Assembly (NCBI GenBank): GCA_023389545.1
Contig: JAEWEI010000451.1
Location: 1-5,244 of the forward strand
Direction: 5' to 3'
Source: Actinomycetes bacterium
GTDB lineage: Bacteria > Actinomycetota > Actinomycetes > Actinomycetales > Cellulomonadaceae
DNA: 5,244 bases
The translations under genes were made by a program, and so were the position numbers. The notes under the pieces are model-generated. The model saw only the letters and a program-made list of their open reading frames with translations, was not told the DNA's origin and did no database searches. This document shows positions 1 to 5,003 of the stretch, piece by piece. The first letter of the stretch is position 1, and every line of letters starts with the position of its first letter.

Positions 1-859
1 CGCCCGCGACGATGGCGCCGTCCGAGCCCTCCACGATCTCGGCGGTGGCCGGGCCCACGGCGCCGAGCAGCGGCCTGGCGAAGGTCCGGGTGGGCGCCAG
101 CGGCAGCGTGTCAGGCACCGCGTTCACCCCGTGCAGCGCGCTCAACGTGGCGACGTCGTACGCAGGGTCGCCCACCCGCACGACGATCGCCTCGACGAAG
201 GCCTTCTCCCCTGCTGCCGCGACACGAGCCGCATAGGCGTCGGGGTCCATCTCGAGCGCCGTCGCCAGCTCCCGCGCCACATCGTCCTGGCCCAGCGGAT
301 CCGGCACGCGCGTCTTGTCGACGCCGAGCCGCACCACGGGCCGGTCCTCGACGATCGACGCGCCGCCGGCGCCCACCACGTCGCCGCGCTCGGCCCTGTC
401 GCGCGAGACGGTCAGCACCTCGTCAGCGGTGAGGTCCGGGGCGAGCATCGACGGCGACCAGGTGGGCTGCCACTGCCCGTCCACACGCGTGAGCCTCGCC
501 GTGGTGGTGTACGTCCAGTCGACGTCGCCGGAATCGACGTCCCAGGTGTGCGCCAGCGTCGCGACGGCCTTGTCCTCGTCCGCCTCGTCGATGGCCACGT
601 TCTCCAGGGTGACCACCGGCGTCCAGCGCGCGAGCTCCGCGAACGCCTTCTCGCGGACATCCGCCGCGGTGGCGGCATCGGCGTCCGTCAGGCCCGAGTC
701 CGCGAAGTCGCCGGAGGACAGAGCGTCGGCGAGCGCGGTGGCCGCGTCCTCCGGTCCGGGCTGCGCCGACGTGCAGCCCACCAGCGTGCCCGCCACCAGG
801 GCGAGCCCCAGCAGGGTCCGCAGGCCCATCCCCCCGGAAATGTCCCGCATGCCGACCAT
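1..859 (-). CDS. Penicillin-binding transpeptidase, N-terminal part (lipoprotein, MecA_N/NTF2-like domain); partial
   Basis: The first 286 codons are visible and the gene continues past the left edge. A short hydrophobic segment (about residues 12-27) ends in the lipobox L26-V27-G28-C29, so the protein is probably an envelope-anchored lipoprotein facing outside. Residues about 36-150 match the MecA_N/NTF2-like domain of class B PBPs: an 'LENVAID' strand, 'HTWDVD', 'W-T-Y' and 'W-S-P-S-M-L-A-P-D-L'. From R158-G159 the 'RG-(D/x)V-V...GA' turn and 'PVVRLGVDK' mark entry into the PBP dimerisation domain. The catalytic transpeptidase domain (SxxK, SxN, KTG) would lie outside the window, so activity cannot be checked. 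Start chosen: ATG at 859, with GGGGAG six bases upstream; in-frame ATGs at 850 and 829 lack an equally good site. By family, the role is peptidoglycan cross-linking, often by a low-affinity PBP with beta-lactam tolerance. The 114-nt gap to the CDF gene upstream holds no gene. Confidence 0.85.
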   Translation of the reverse strand, partial: MVGMRDISGGMGLRTLLGLALVAGTLVGCTSAQPGPEDAATALADALSSGDFADSGLTDADAATAADVREKAFAELARWTPVVTLENVAIDEADEDKAVATLAHTWDVDSGDVDWTYTTTARLTRVDGQWQPTWSPSMLAPDLTADEVLTVSRDRAERGDVVGAGGASIVEDRPVVRLGVDKTRVPDPLGQDDVARELATALEMDPDAYAARVAAAGEKAFVEAIVVRVGDPAYDVATLSALHGVNAVPDTLPLAPTRTFARPLLGAVGPATAEIVEGSDGAIVAG

Positions 860-973
860 CTGCGTCTCCCCACCTCGTGCCGCCACCCGCGCCGGCGACC
901 TCGCCGCGAGAGGGATCCCGCGCGCCGCGCCCCGCCATCCTGCCCGACCAGCGCCGCCGATCAGGCCCAACTG

Positions 974-1897
974 TCAGTCGTGGTGCCCGCGCTCATGCTG
1001 CGCATGCCGCTCCGGCTCGAGCTGGAAGGTGGAGTGCTCGATCGAGATGGGGAAATGCTCCGCCACGCAGGACTGCAGCGCGTCGAGCATCTGCGGCGCA
1101 TGCCCGTCGTGGAAGCACGAGTCATCCACCACCACGTGCGCGGTGAGCACCGGCAGCCCGGTGGCGATCTGCGTGACATGCAGATCGTGCACCTCGACCA
1201 CCCGGGGGACGCCCAGCAGGTGCTCACGCACCGACTCCAGGTCCAGGCCGCGCGGGGTGGACTCCAGCAGCACGTCCACCGTCTCGCGCAGCAGGCGCAG
1301 CGTGCGCGGCAGGATCAACGCGCCGATGAGCAGGGCCACCACGGCATCGGCGCGCGTCCACCCGGTGAGCGCGATGACGATCGCGGCGATGATCACCGCC
1401 ACCGATCCGAGGGCGTCGTTCAGCACCTCGAGGAACGCGGCGCGCATGTTGAAGCTCGACGAGCGGCCGCCCGCCAGCACCACCAGCGCGACCACGTTGC
1501 CCACCAGGCCCACGATGCCGAAGACGAGCATCTCGGTGGAGGCCACCTCAGCCGGGGAGAACAGCCGTTGCACGGCCTCCACCAGCACATACACGCCGAC
1601 GATCAGCAGAACCGCCGCCTGGGCCGTCGCGGCCAGCACCTCCGCGCGGCGCAGGCCCCACGTGCGGCGGTCCGTCGCGGGACGGGTCACCAGCGACGCG
1701 GCGACCAGCGCCATGAGCAGGCCACCGGCATCGGTGAGCATGTGCGCGGAGTCGACGAGCAGCGAGAGCGAGCCGCTGAGCAGGGCGCCCACCAGCTGCG
1801 CGACGAGCACCGTTGTGGTGATGCCGAACGCGACGGCCAGACGACCACGGTGCTGCCCAGCGGGCGAGCTGCCCACATGGTGGTGGTCGTGCCCCAT
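974..1897 (-). CDS. Cation diffusion facilitator (CDF) family metal efflux transporter
   Basis: This complete 307-residue protein has the usual length for a bacterial CDF (ZitB/CzcD-like) exporter, which expels Zn2+ or similar divalent metals from the cytoplasm in exchange for protons. There are about six hydrophobic segments (roughly residues 20-40, 44-68, 87-106, 122-142, 155-177, 183-197), followed by a cytoplasmic ferredoxin-like domain of about 90 residues. TM2 carries H52-M-L-T-D56, the family metal site. TM5 carries E157-V-L-N-D161 followed by 'ALGSVAVI', so Glu stands where ZitB-type proteins have His. Both ends are His-rich (HDHHH at residues 3-7, and a C-terminal tail ending RGHHD), which suggests metal capture. 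Start: ATG with GGAGGTGA overlapping to within a few bases of it, a near-perfect anti-SD match at unusually tight spacing. The metal is not determined; Zn, Co, Cd and Mn are all possible. The gene is divergent from the GNAT gene. Confidence 0.93.
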   Translation of the reverse strand: MGHDHHHVGSSPAGQHRGRLAVAFGITTTVLVAQLVGALLSGSLSLLVDSAHMLTDAGGLLMALVAASLVTRPATDRRTWGLRRAEVLAATAQAAVLLIVGVYVLVEAVQRLFSPAEVASTEMLVFGIVGLVGNVVALVVLAGGRSSSFNMRAAFLEVLNDALGSVAVIIAAIVIALTGWTRADAVVALLIGALILPRTLRLLRETVDVLLESTPRGLDLESVREHLLGVPRVVEVHDLHVTQIATGLPVLTAHVVVDDSCFHDGHAPQMLDALQSCVAEHFPISIEHSTFQLEPERHAQHERGHHD

Positions 1898-1900
1898 GTC

Positions 1901-1906
1901 ACCTCC
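1901..1906 (-). promoter_or_regulatory. Ribosome binding site of the CDF gene
   Basis: GGAGGT runs straight into GA, giving GGAGGTGA, a full complement of the 16S rRNA tail. Only three bases (GAC) separate the hexamer from ATG at 1897. The spacing is tighter than usual but no better in-frame start lies downstream. A GTG inside this site (1902-1900) is in another frame. Confidence 0.6.
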
Positions 1907-1947
1907 GGTCCTCGGGCCGTGAACCGCGACTGCGGGCGGCCACCCTG

Positions 1948-1979
1948 ACCGTACCCGCGTTCACGCGGTGCGCTGTCAG
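1948..1979 (-). promoter_or_regulatory. Weak candidate promoter for the CDF gene with inverted repeat in the spacer
   Basis: Reading the minus strand, CTGACA (1979-1974) resembles a -35 and TACGGT (1953-1948) fits an actinobacterial TANNNT -10. The spacer is 20 bases, longer than optimal. Between them lies CCGCG-TTCA-CGCGG (1955-1968), a 5-bp inverted repeat that could be an operator for a metal-responsive repressor. The start codon is about 50 bases downstream of the -10. This is by-eye pattern matching in GC-rich DNA and could be chance. Confidence 0.2.
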
Positions 1980-2057
1980 CGGCTGTCCGGCCACCGAAGC
2001 CGTGTCCCGGTGGCCCAATCCCCGGCGGGATCGGCCGCGCTAGGCCAGAGTGGGCCG

Positions 2058-2726
2058 ATGGCGGACGAGCAGGAAGTCGCAGGTCAGCACGCAGGTCAGC
2101 ACGCAGGTCAGCGCCCCCAAGGCGGTGATCGCCCTGCGGAGCGCCCTCAGTCGCTCGGCGCCTTGCTGGGCGCCGCCCTGGCGGACGACCCCGGCTTCGC
2201 GCACGTGCTGCCCCACGCGGCGGCCCGCAGCGCGACCCTGCGGGCCGTCTACACCTTCACCGCGCGGGACGCCCTGCGCGCGGGACGGGTGCTCGCGGCC
2301 CACGACAGGGCAGGGCTCGCCGGGGTCGCCCTCTGGCGCCCGCCAGGATCCGCGGCCCTGAGCGCCCGGCGGTGGCTGCGCGCCGCCCCGGACGCCGCCA
2401 AGGTGCTGTGGCACGCCGGCCGGCGCACACCCGCCCTGCTGCGCCTCGCCTCGCAGATCGGGGAGGCAGTGCCGGTGGACGCCTGGTACCTCCAAGCCCT
2501 CGGCGTGCGGGCCGATGCCCAACGGCGCGGCCATGGCCGCCGGCTCGTGCAGCCCATGCTCGACGAGGCCGACGCCCAGGGGATCCCCTGCTGCCTGGAG
2601 ACCTTCCACCTGTCGAACGTGCCGTACTACGAGTCGCTGGGCTTCGTGGCGCCGGCCGGCCCGATGCCCCTGTTCCCTGGCGGGCCGCCCGTGGTGCGCA
2701 TGAGCCGGCCGCCTGGGGCCAAGTGA
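2058..2726 (+). CDS. GNAT family N-acetyltransferase
   Basis: This is a 222-residue member of the Gcn5-related acetyltransferase superfamily, which moves acetyl from acetyl-CoA to an amine; the substrate cannot be read from sequence. The core begins at about residue 33 ('LGALLGAALADDPGF'). Motif A is clear: 'YLQALGV' (residues 144-150), then Q155-R-R-G158-H-G160, the pyrophosphate-binding Q/RxxGxG loop. Motif B follows with 'CLETFHLSNVPYYESLGF' (179-196), where Y190 or Y191 is the likely general acid. Residues 1-32 are a hydrophilic extension containing A-G-Q-H repeats and are not family-conserved. Start: ATG 2058 is preferred over the in-frame GTG at 1968, whose extra 30 residues look like translated intergenic DNA. 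No strong Shine-Dalgarno precedes ATG 2058, so the message may be leaderless or the start may be wrong. The gene is convergent with the GyrI-like gene, 21 bases between stops. Confidence 0.88.
   Translation: MADEQEVAGQHAGQHAGQRPQGGDRPAERPQSLGALLGAALADDPGFAHVLPHAAARSATLRAVYTFTARDALRAGRVLAAHDRAGLAGVALWRPPGSAALSARRWLRAAPDAAKVLWHAGRRTPALLRLASQIGEAVPVDAWYLQALGVRADAQRRGHGRRLVQPMLDEADAQGIPCCLETFHLSNVPYYESLGFVAPAGPMPLFPGGPPVVRMSRPPGAK
2079..2114 (+). repeat. Three tandem 12-bp repeats inside the GNAT gene
   Basis: GCAGGTCAGCAC occurs at 2079-2090 and 2091-2102, and with one change (A to G at position 11) at 2103-2114. Being a multiple of three, it keeps frame and encodes A-G-Q-H, A-G-Q-H and A-G-Q-R in the N-terminal extension. 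Copy number could vary between strains without breaking the gene. Confidence 0.95.
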
Positions 2727-2760
2727 CGGCGCAGATCTGCCGGGCTATCAGGCCAGGCGG
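2709..2760. terminator. Candidate bidirectional terminator spanning the convergent stops
   Basis: CCGCCTGG (2709-2716) pairs with CCAGGCGG (2753-2760), and CC (2719-2720) pairs with GG (2751-2752) across a two-base bulge. This gives up to ten base pairs around a 30-base loop. The loop holds both stop codons, TGA of the GNAT gene and TGA of the minus-strand GyrI-like gene, and a central 10-bp palindrome GCAGATCTGC (2731-2740). The arms are the last codons of each gene. The position suits a shared terminator, but there is no T-tract and the loop is long. Confidence 0.35.
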
Positions 2761-3281
2761 AAGGCGAGCTCAGTGCGGCACACCACGTCCGGCACCTCAG
2801 GGGGGCCGTCGGTGAGGTCGTACTCGACCCGCCCGCCCCACACCGAGCCACGATCCGTCGACCAGCGGTCCAGGGTGAAGCCCTTCGAGCCGACCCACCA
2901 CTCGAGCATCTGCCGGACCTCGCCGAGCTGCGCCACGTCGCCGTCATGCACCACCCAGGCGTAGTAGCCCGCGGGCAGGCGGTCCAGGCGCACGCCCTGA
3001 TCAGCGCTCGAGGCCTGGCGCCTCTCCACCGCCTCGATGAGCTGCGGCATGGTGGAGCGGGCCACCGGATAGCCGACGTCCACCTGCAGGCGCCTGCCTG
3101 TGCCCACCACGAGGTAGCGCACCAGCGGGGCCCCGCCGGGCAGGAACTCGTGCAGGTCGAACCACAACCGGACGGCATCCAGCATGCGTGCCGACTCCTC
3201 GGCCAGCGAGTCCACAGTCACGCTCGCGCGGAGCGCGGCGTAGGGCTGTTCGTTCCGTCGAGAGCACTCCGGTTCTGCCAT
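2748..3281 (-). CDS. Stand-alone GyrI-like / effector-binding domain protein
   Basis: This 177-residue protein matches the GyrI-like (AraC/MerR effector-binding, SOUL-type fold) domain. The first repeat includes 'YAALRASV' (14-21), a 'WFDLHEFLPGGAPLVRY' helix-loop-strand (40-56) and 'LQVDVGYPV' (65-73). The second includes 'LPAGYYAWVVHDGDVAQL' (102-119), an amphipathic helix with 'LEWWVGSKGF' (126-135) and 'GRVEYDLTD' (150-158), where E153 sits where many members have a ligand-contacting Glu. There is no helix-turn-helix, so it is not a complete MerR or AraC regulator. By family such proteins bind or hydrolyse small amphipathic cationic molecules, or inhibit gyrase; which applies here is unknown. 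The start at ATG 3281 has GGAGGGG eight bases upstream. An in-frame GTG at 3344 would put a strong hairpin inside the coding region and is not preferred. Confidence 0.78.
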   Translation of the reverse strand: MAEPECSRRNEQPYAALRASVTVDSLAEESARMLDAVRLWFDLHEFLPGGAPLVRYLVVGTGRRLQVDVGYPVARSTMPQLIEAVERRQASSADQGVRLDRLPAGYYAWVVHDGDVAQLGEVRQMLEWWVGSKGFTLDRWSTDRGSVWGGRVEYDLTDGPPEVPDVVCRTELAFRLA

Positions 3282-3289
3282 GCCGACCA

Positions 3290-3296
3290 CCCCTCC
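3290..3296 (-). promoter_or_regulatory. Ribosome binding site that fixes the GyrI-like start
   Basis: GGAGGGG, within a longer purine run, lies eight bases before ATG 3281. It supports this start over the upstream GTG at 3344. Confidence 0.65.
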
Positions 3297-3302
3297 CCCG
3301 GT

Positions 3303-3335
3303 CGGGCCCCGTCTTTCAGTCTCCGACGGGGCCCG
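3303..3335 (-). terminator. Strong hairpin after the esterase gene, candidate terminator
   Basis: CGGGCCCCGTC (3303-3313) and GACGGGGCCCG (3325-3335) are perfect inverted repeats: an 11-bp stem, nearly all G:C, around an 11-base loop. It begins about 52 bases beyond the esterase stop and ends about 21 bases before the GyrI-like start, in the direction of transcription. There is no U-tract, which is common in high-GC actinobacterial terminators. It could instead be a 5'-leader structure of the GyrI-like mRNA. Confidence 0.6.
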
Positions 3336-3386
3336 CTCCAGCACAAGCGTCCCGACGACCCGGATGCCTGGCCGTGCTCGCGGCGC

Positions 3387-4496
3387 TCAGGCCGCCGCGC
3401 AGGTCACCGTGGCGCCGCTCACCGAGCCCGTGCCCTGGAACCCGAGGTCGGTGGAAGCGCCCGCCGCCAGCCGCGCGTTCCACGCCGCCGGGTCGATGGC
3501 CACCGTGCCGGTCGAGCCCGTCGCGCGGCCGCTCCACAGGTGGGTGATCGAGCCGTTCGGCAGGGTGAGTGTGAGCCGCCAGCCGTCGACTCCCGCGCTT
3601 CCCGCCGTCACCCGGATGCCGGTGACGAAGCCTCCGGGCCAGGTGCTGCCCGGGGTCAGGACGGCGGAGCAGGCGCCGCCGGGGGTCGGCGTCGGGGGCG
3701 TCTGCGTGGGCGCTGTCGGCGTCGGGGTGGTCGGCGTCGGGGTGGTCGGGTTCGGGGTGGTGGGGCTGACGCCGTTGAGGACCGCCGCCAGCGCCGGGTA
3801 CCAGACGTTCGCCATCTTGGTGATCCCCGCCGGATCGGACGGGTGCACGCCGTCGTACGTGTCGGTGGCGGGAACCCAGCCGGTCCACTGGTCGACCACG
3901 GTGATCGGCGACGCGCTGGTGGTCTTCGCAGCGGCCCAGCCGGGGATCGCATTGTTCAGCGCGACGGTGCGGGCGGGGCACTCGGCGCAGGTCGAGGGCG
4001 CCACGGGGATGATCTTGGCGACCAGGATCTTCATATTCGGGTTGCTGGCCCGCATCTGGTCCACGAGCTTGGAGTACGCGGCCAGGATCTGGTCGGTGGG
4101 CCGATTGCTCCACACGTCGTTGGTGCCGAAGTGCATCATCACCACGTCGGGCTTCGACGCCGCGAGCCAGCCGACGAGCTGGTTCTGATCGGCGACGTTC
4201 GTCACCAGGAAGCCGCCGTGGCCCTCGTTGTCGCCGTCATGGGCGATCCCGCAGCCCTGCGCGGGCAGTGTGCCGACCATGTCGACGTTCGTGTGGCCGT
4301 TCTGCTGCAGCTTCTGCCACAGCAGGGCCCGCCAGCATCCTGGGGAGCCGGTGATCGAGTCGCCCAGCGCCATCACCCGCACCGGGGTGGCTGCCTCCGA
4401 GCGGGGCGCCGCGGCGATCACACCGATCGCCGCCATCCCCGCGAGGAGCAGCACGATCAATGCAGCGAGCCTTCGGACCATGAGCTGACCGGACAT
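3387..4496 (-). CDS. Secreted SGNH/GDSL esterase (CE3-like, probable acetylxylan esterase) with C-terminal CBM2
   Basis: This 369-residue protein has a signal peptide: R8-R9, a hydrophobic core at about 10-30, and a probable cleavage near S-E-A-A at 33-36. The SGNH catalytic domain spans about 38-241. It has block I G45-D46-S47 (nucleophile Ser47), block II 'E-G-H-G-G' (91-95), block III G124-T-N126-D and block V D215-G-V-H218-P-S (catalytic Asp and His). The pattern, including 'GHGGFLV' and 'ANVWYPAL', resembles carbohydrate esterase family 3, so deacetylation of xylan is the likely role; the substrate is inferred. Cysteines 54/82 and 170/173 may form disulfides. A Pro/Thr-rich linker (244-272) leads to a CBM2-type module (275-369), with C276 and C366 the expected disulfide and W286, W306, W321 and W339 the aromatics likely to hold crystalline cellulose. 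ATG 4496 is chosen because AAGGGGGA lies five bases upstream. It appears to be its own transcription unit. Confidence 0.92.
   Translation of the reverse strand: MSGQLMVRRLAALIVLLLAGMAAIGVIAAAPRSEAATPVRVMALGDSITGSPGCWRALLWQKLQQNGHTNVDMVGTLPAQGCGIAHDGDNEGHGGFLVTNVADQNQLVGWLAASKPDVVMMHFGTNDVWSNRPTDQILAAYSKLVDQMRASNPNMKILVAKIIPVAPSTCAECPARTVALNNAIPGWAAAKTTSASPITVVDQWTGWVPATDTYDGVHPSDPAGITKMANVWYPALAAVLNGVSPTTPNPTTPTPTTPTPTAPTQTPPTPTPGGACSAVLTPGSTWPGGFVTGIRVTAGSAGVDGWRLTLTLPNGSITHLWSGRATGSTGTVAIDPAAWNARLAAGASTDLGFQGTGSVSGATVTCAAA
3718..3762 (-). repeat. 15-bp tandem repeats encoding the Pro/Thr linker
   Basis: On the plus strand GGCGTCGGGGTGGTC is repeated exactly at 3718-3732 and 3733-3747, with a degenerate third copy at 3748-3762. 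On the coding strand these encode P-T-T-P-N/T units of the linker between the esterase and CBM2 modules. Slippage here would change linker length in frame. Confidence 0.9.
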
Positions 4497-4501
4497 GCGC
4501 G

Positions 4502-4509
4502 TCCCCCTT
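4502..4509 (-). promoter_or_regulatory. Ribosome binding site that fixes the esterase start
   Basis: AAGGGGGA is placed five bases before ATG 4496. It lies downstream of the alternative in-frame TTG at 4517, so it can only serve the ATG. Confidence 0.65.
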
Positions 4510-4592
4510 GACGACAAGGCCCCTTGGCCACAGGCGACGCGGCACGGTCACACGAAGGCGACCCGGCGTCTGGCGGCGATCGTGCCGGGGGC

Positions 4593-4614
4593 CGTCCGGC
4601 GCTGCCACCGGACG
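4593..4614 (-). terminator. Hairpin just after the nitroreductase remnant, candidate terminator
   Basis: On the minus strand CGTCCGG (4614-4608) and CCGGACG (4599-4593) form a perfect 7-bp stem around an 8-base loop, starting 7 bases past the stop codon at 4622. It may end the TrpB-like/nitroreductase unit and insulate the esterase gene, whose start is about 100 bases further on. No U-tract follows. Confidence 0.4.
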
Positions 4615-4621
4615 AATCGCT

Positions 4622-5003
4622 TCAGCGGGGGTCGAAGCGCACGAAGAGCGTGCGGGCTCCCACCTCGCGCCACACCTGCTCGGCATCCGGCGCCGATCCC
4701 GTCGGGACGGACGCGCCCACGGAACGCGCGATGCGCCGGGCGGTCCGCGGCCTGGACGCCGCGAGGGCGACCATCCGCTCCGCCGCGTCCGAACCCGGCG
4801 ACCACCGTGAGGGCGCCCGTGGGCTCGCGCTCGACGATCTCCAGCACGGCCTGGCGCGGCTCGCCCGTGACCCGTCCCCGATGGGTCAGGAGCATGAAGC
4901 CCGAGCCGAGCATCCCGCCCAGCCCTCGACGGTAGAGCCCGAGCGGCGCGCGGAAGAACCGGCGACGCCACCCGGTCGGAGGGCTGGACGGGGAGGGGCT
5001 CAC
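4622..5003 (-). pseudogene. Deazaflavin (F420)-dependent nitroreductase-family gene, frame-disrupted and internally deleted
   Basis: Two pieces of one family lie in different frames. From GTG 5003 the first frame gives an N-terminus typical of DDN-like proteins: 'FRAPLGLYRRGLG' (17-29), 'GFMLLTHRGRVTGEPRQAVLEIV' (35-57) and 'VVAGFG' (67-72, about 4788). After that this frame turns into Arg/Gly/Ala-rich sequence without family character and runs on to 4548. From about 4789 another frame reads 55 residues ending at the TGA 4624-4622, with 'ERMVALAASRPRTARRIARSVG' and 'TLFVRFDPR', which resembles the family's C-terminal helix and final strand. The joined parts would total about 126 residues. The stretch normally between them (the D-W-Y/F-x-N region and the next strands, some 30-40 residues) is absent. 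I infer a non-multiple-of-three deletion that removed part of the cofactor-binding core. If annotated as one intact frame it would be called 4548-5003. The GTG overlaps the upstream stop as GTGA. Confidence 0.65.

Noticed and set aside
912..919. GGGATCCC palindrome in the gap between CDF and PBP genes
   Set aside because: An eight-base palindrome is expected by chance in this base composition and the flanks do not extend it.
131..1948. Very long plus-strand open frames (605 residues at 131-1948; 535 residues at 315-1922)
   Set aside because: They run antisense to the PBP and CDF genes, are dominated by Arg/His/Ala/Ser, and show no family features; they are by-products of GC-rich codon bias.
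1968..2057. GTG 1968 as the start of the GNAT gene
   Set aside because: The additional 30 residues lack family character and take up most of the divergent promoter region.
2040..2609. 189-residue minus-strand open frame opposite the GNAT gene
   Set aside because: The GNAT frame has the acetyl-CoA motif; the antisense frame has none and no plausible start context.
2946..4511. 521-residue plus-strand open frame
   Set aside because: It is antisense to the GyrI-like and esterase genes, with low-complexity Arg/Gly-rich translation; the minus-strand frames show clear conserved motifs.
4515..4526. Near-palindrome CAAGGGGCCTTG just upstream of the esterase ribosome binding site
   Set aside because: It is short, has a central mismatch and matches no operator I recognise; it does not resemble the TGGGAGCGCTCCCA-type cellulase repressor site.
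4772..4800. Programmed ribosomal frameshift as an explanation for the two-frame nitroreductase gene
   Set aside because: I see no slippery heptamer or obvious stimulatory structure at the switch, and the middle of the domain is absent, which a frameshift alone would not explain.
4237..4971. 244-residue minus-strand open frame across the esterase start
   Set aside because: The translation is Arg/Pro-rich with no motifs, and it overlaps the signal-peptide region of the esterase in another frame.
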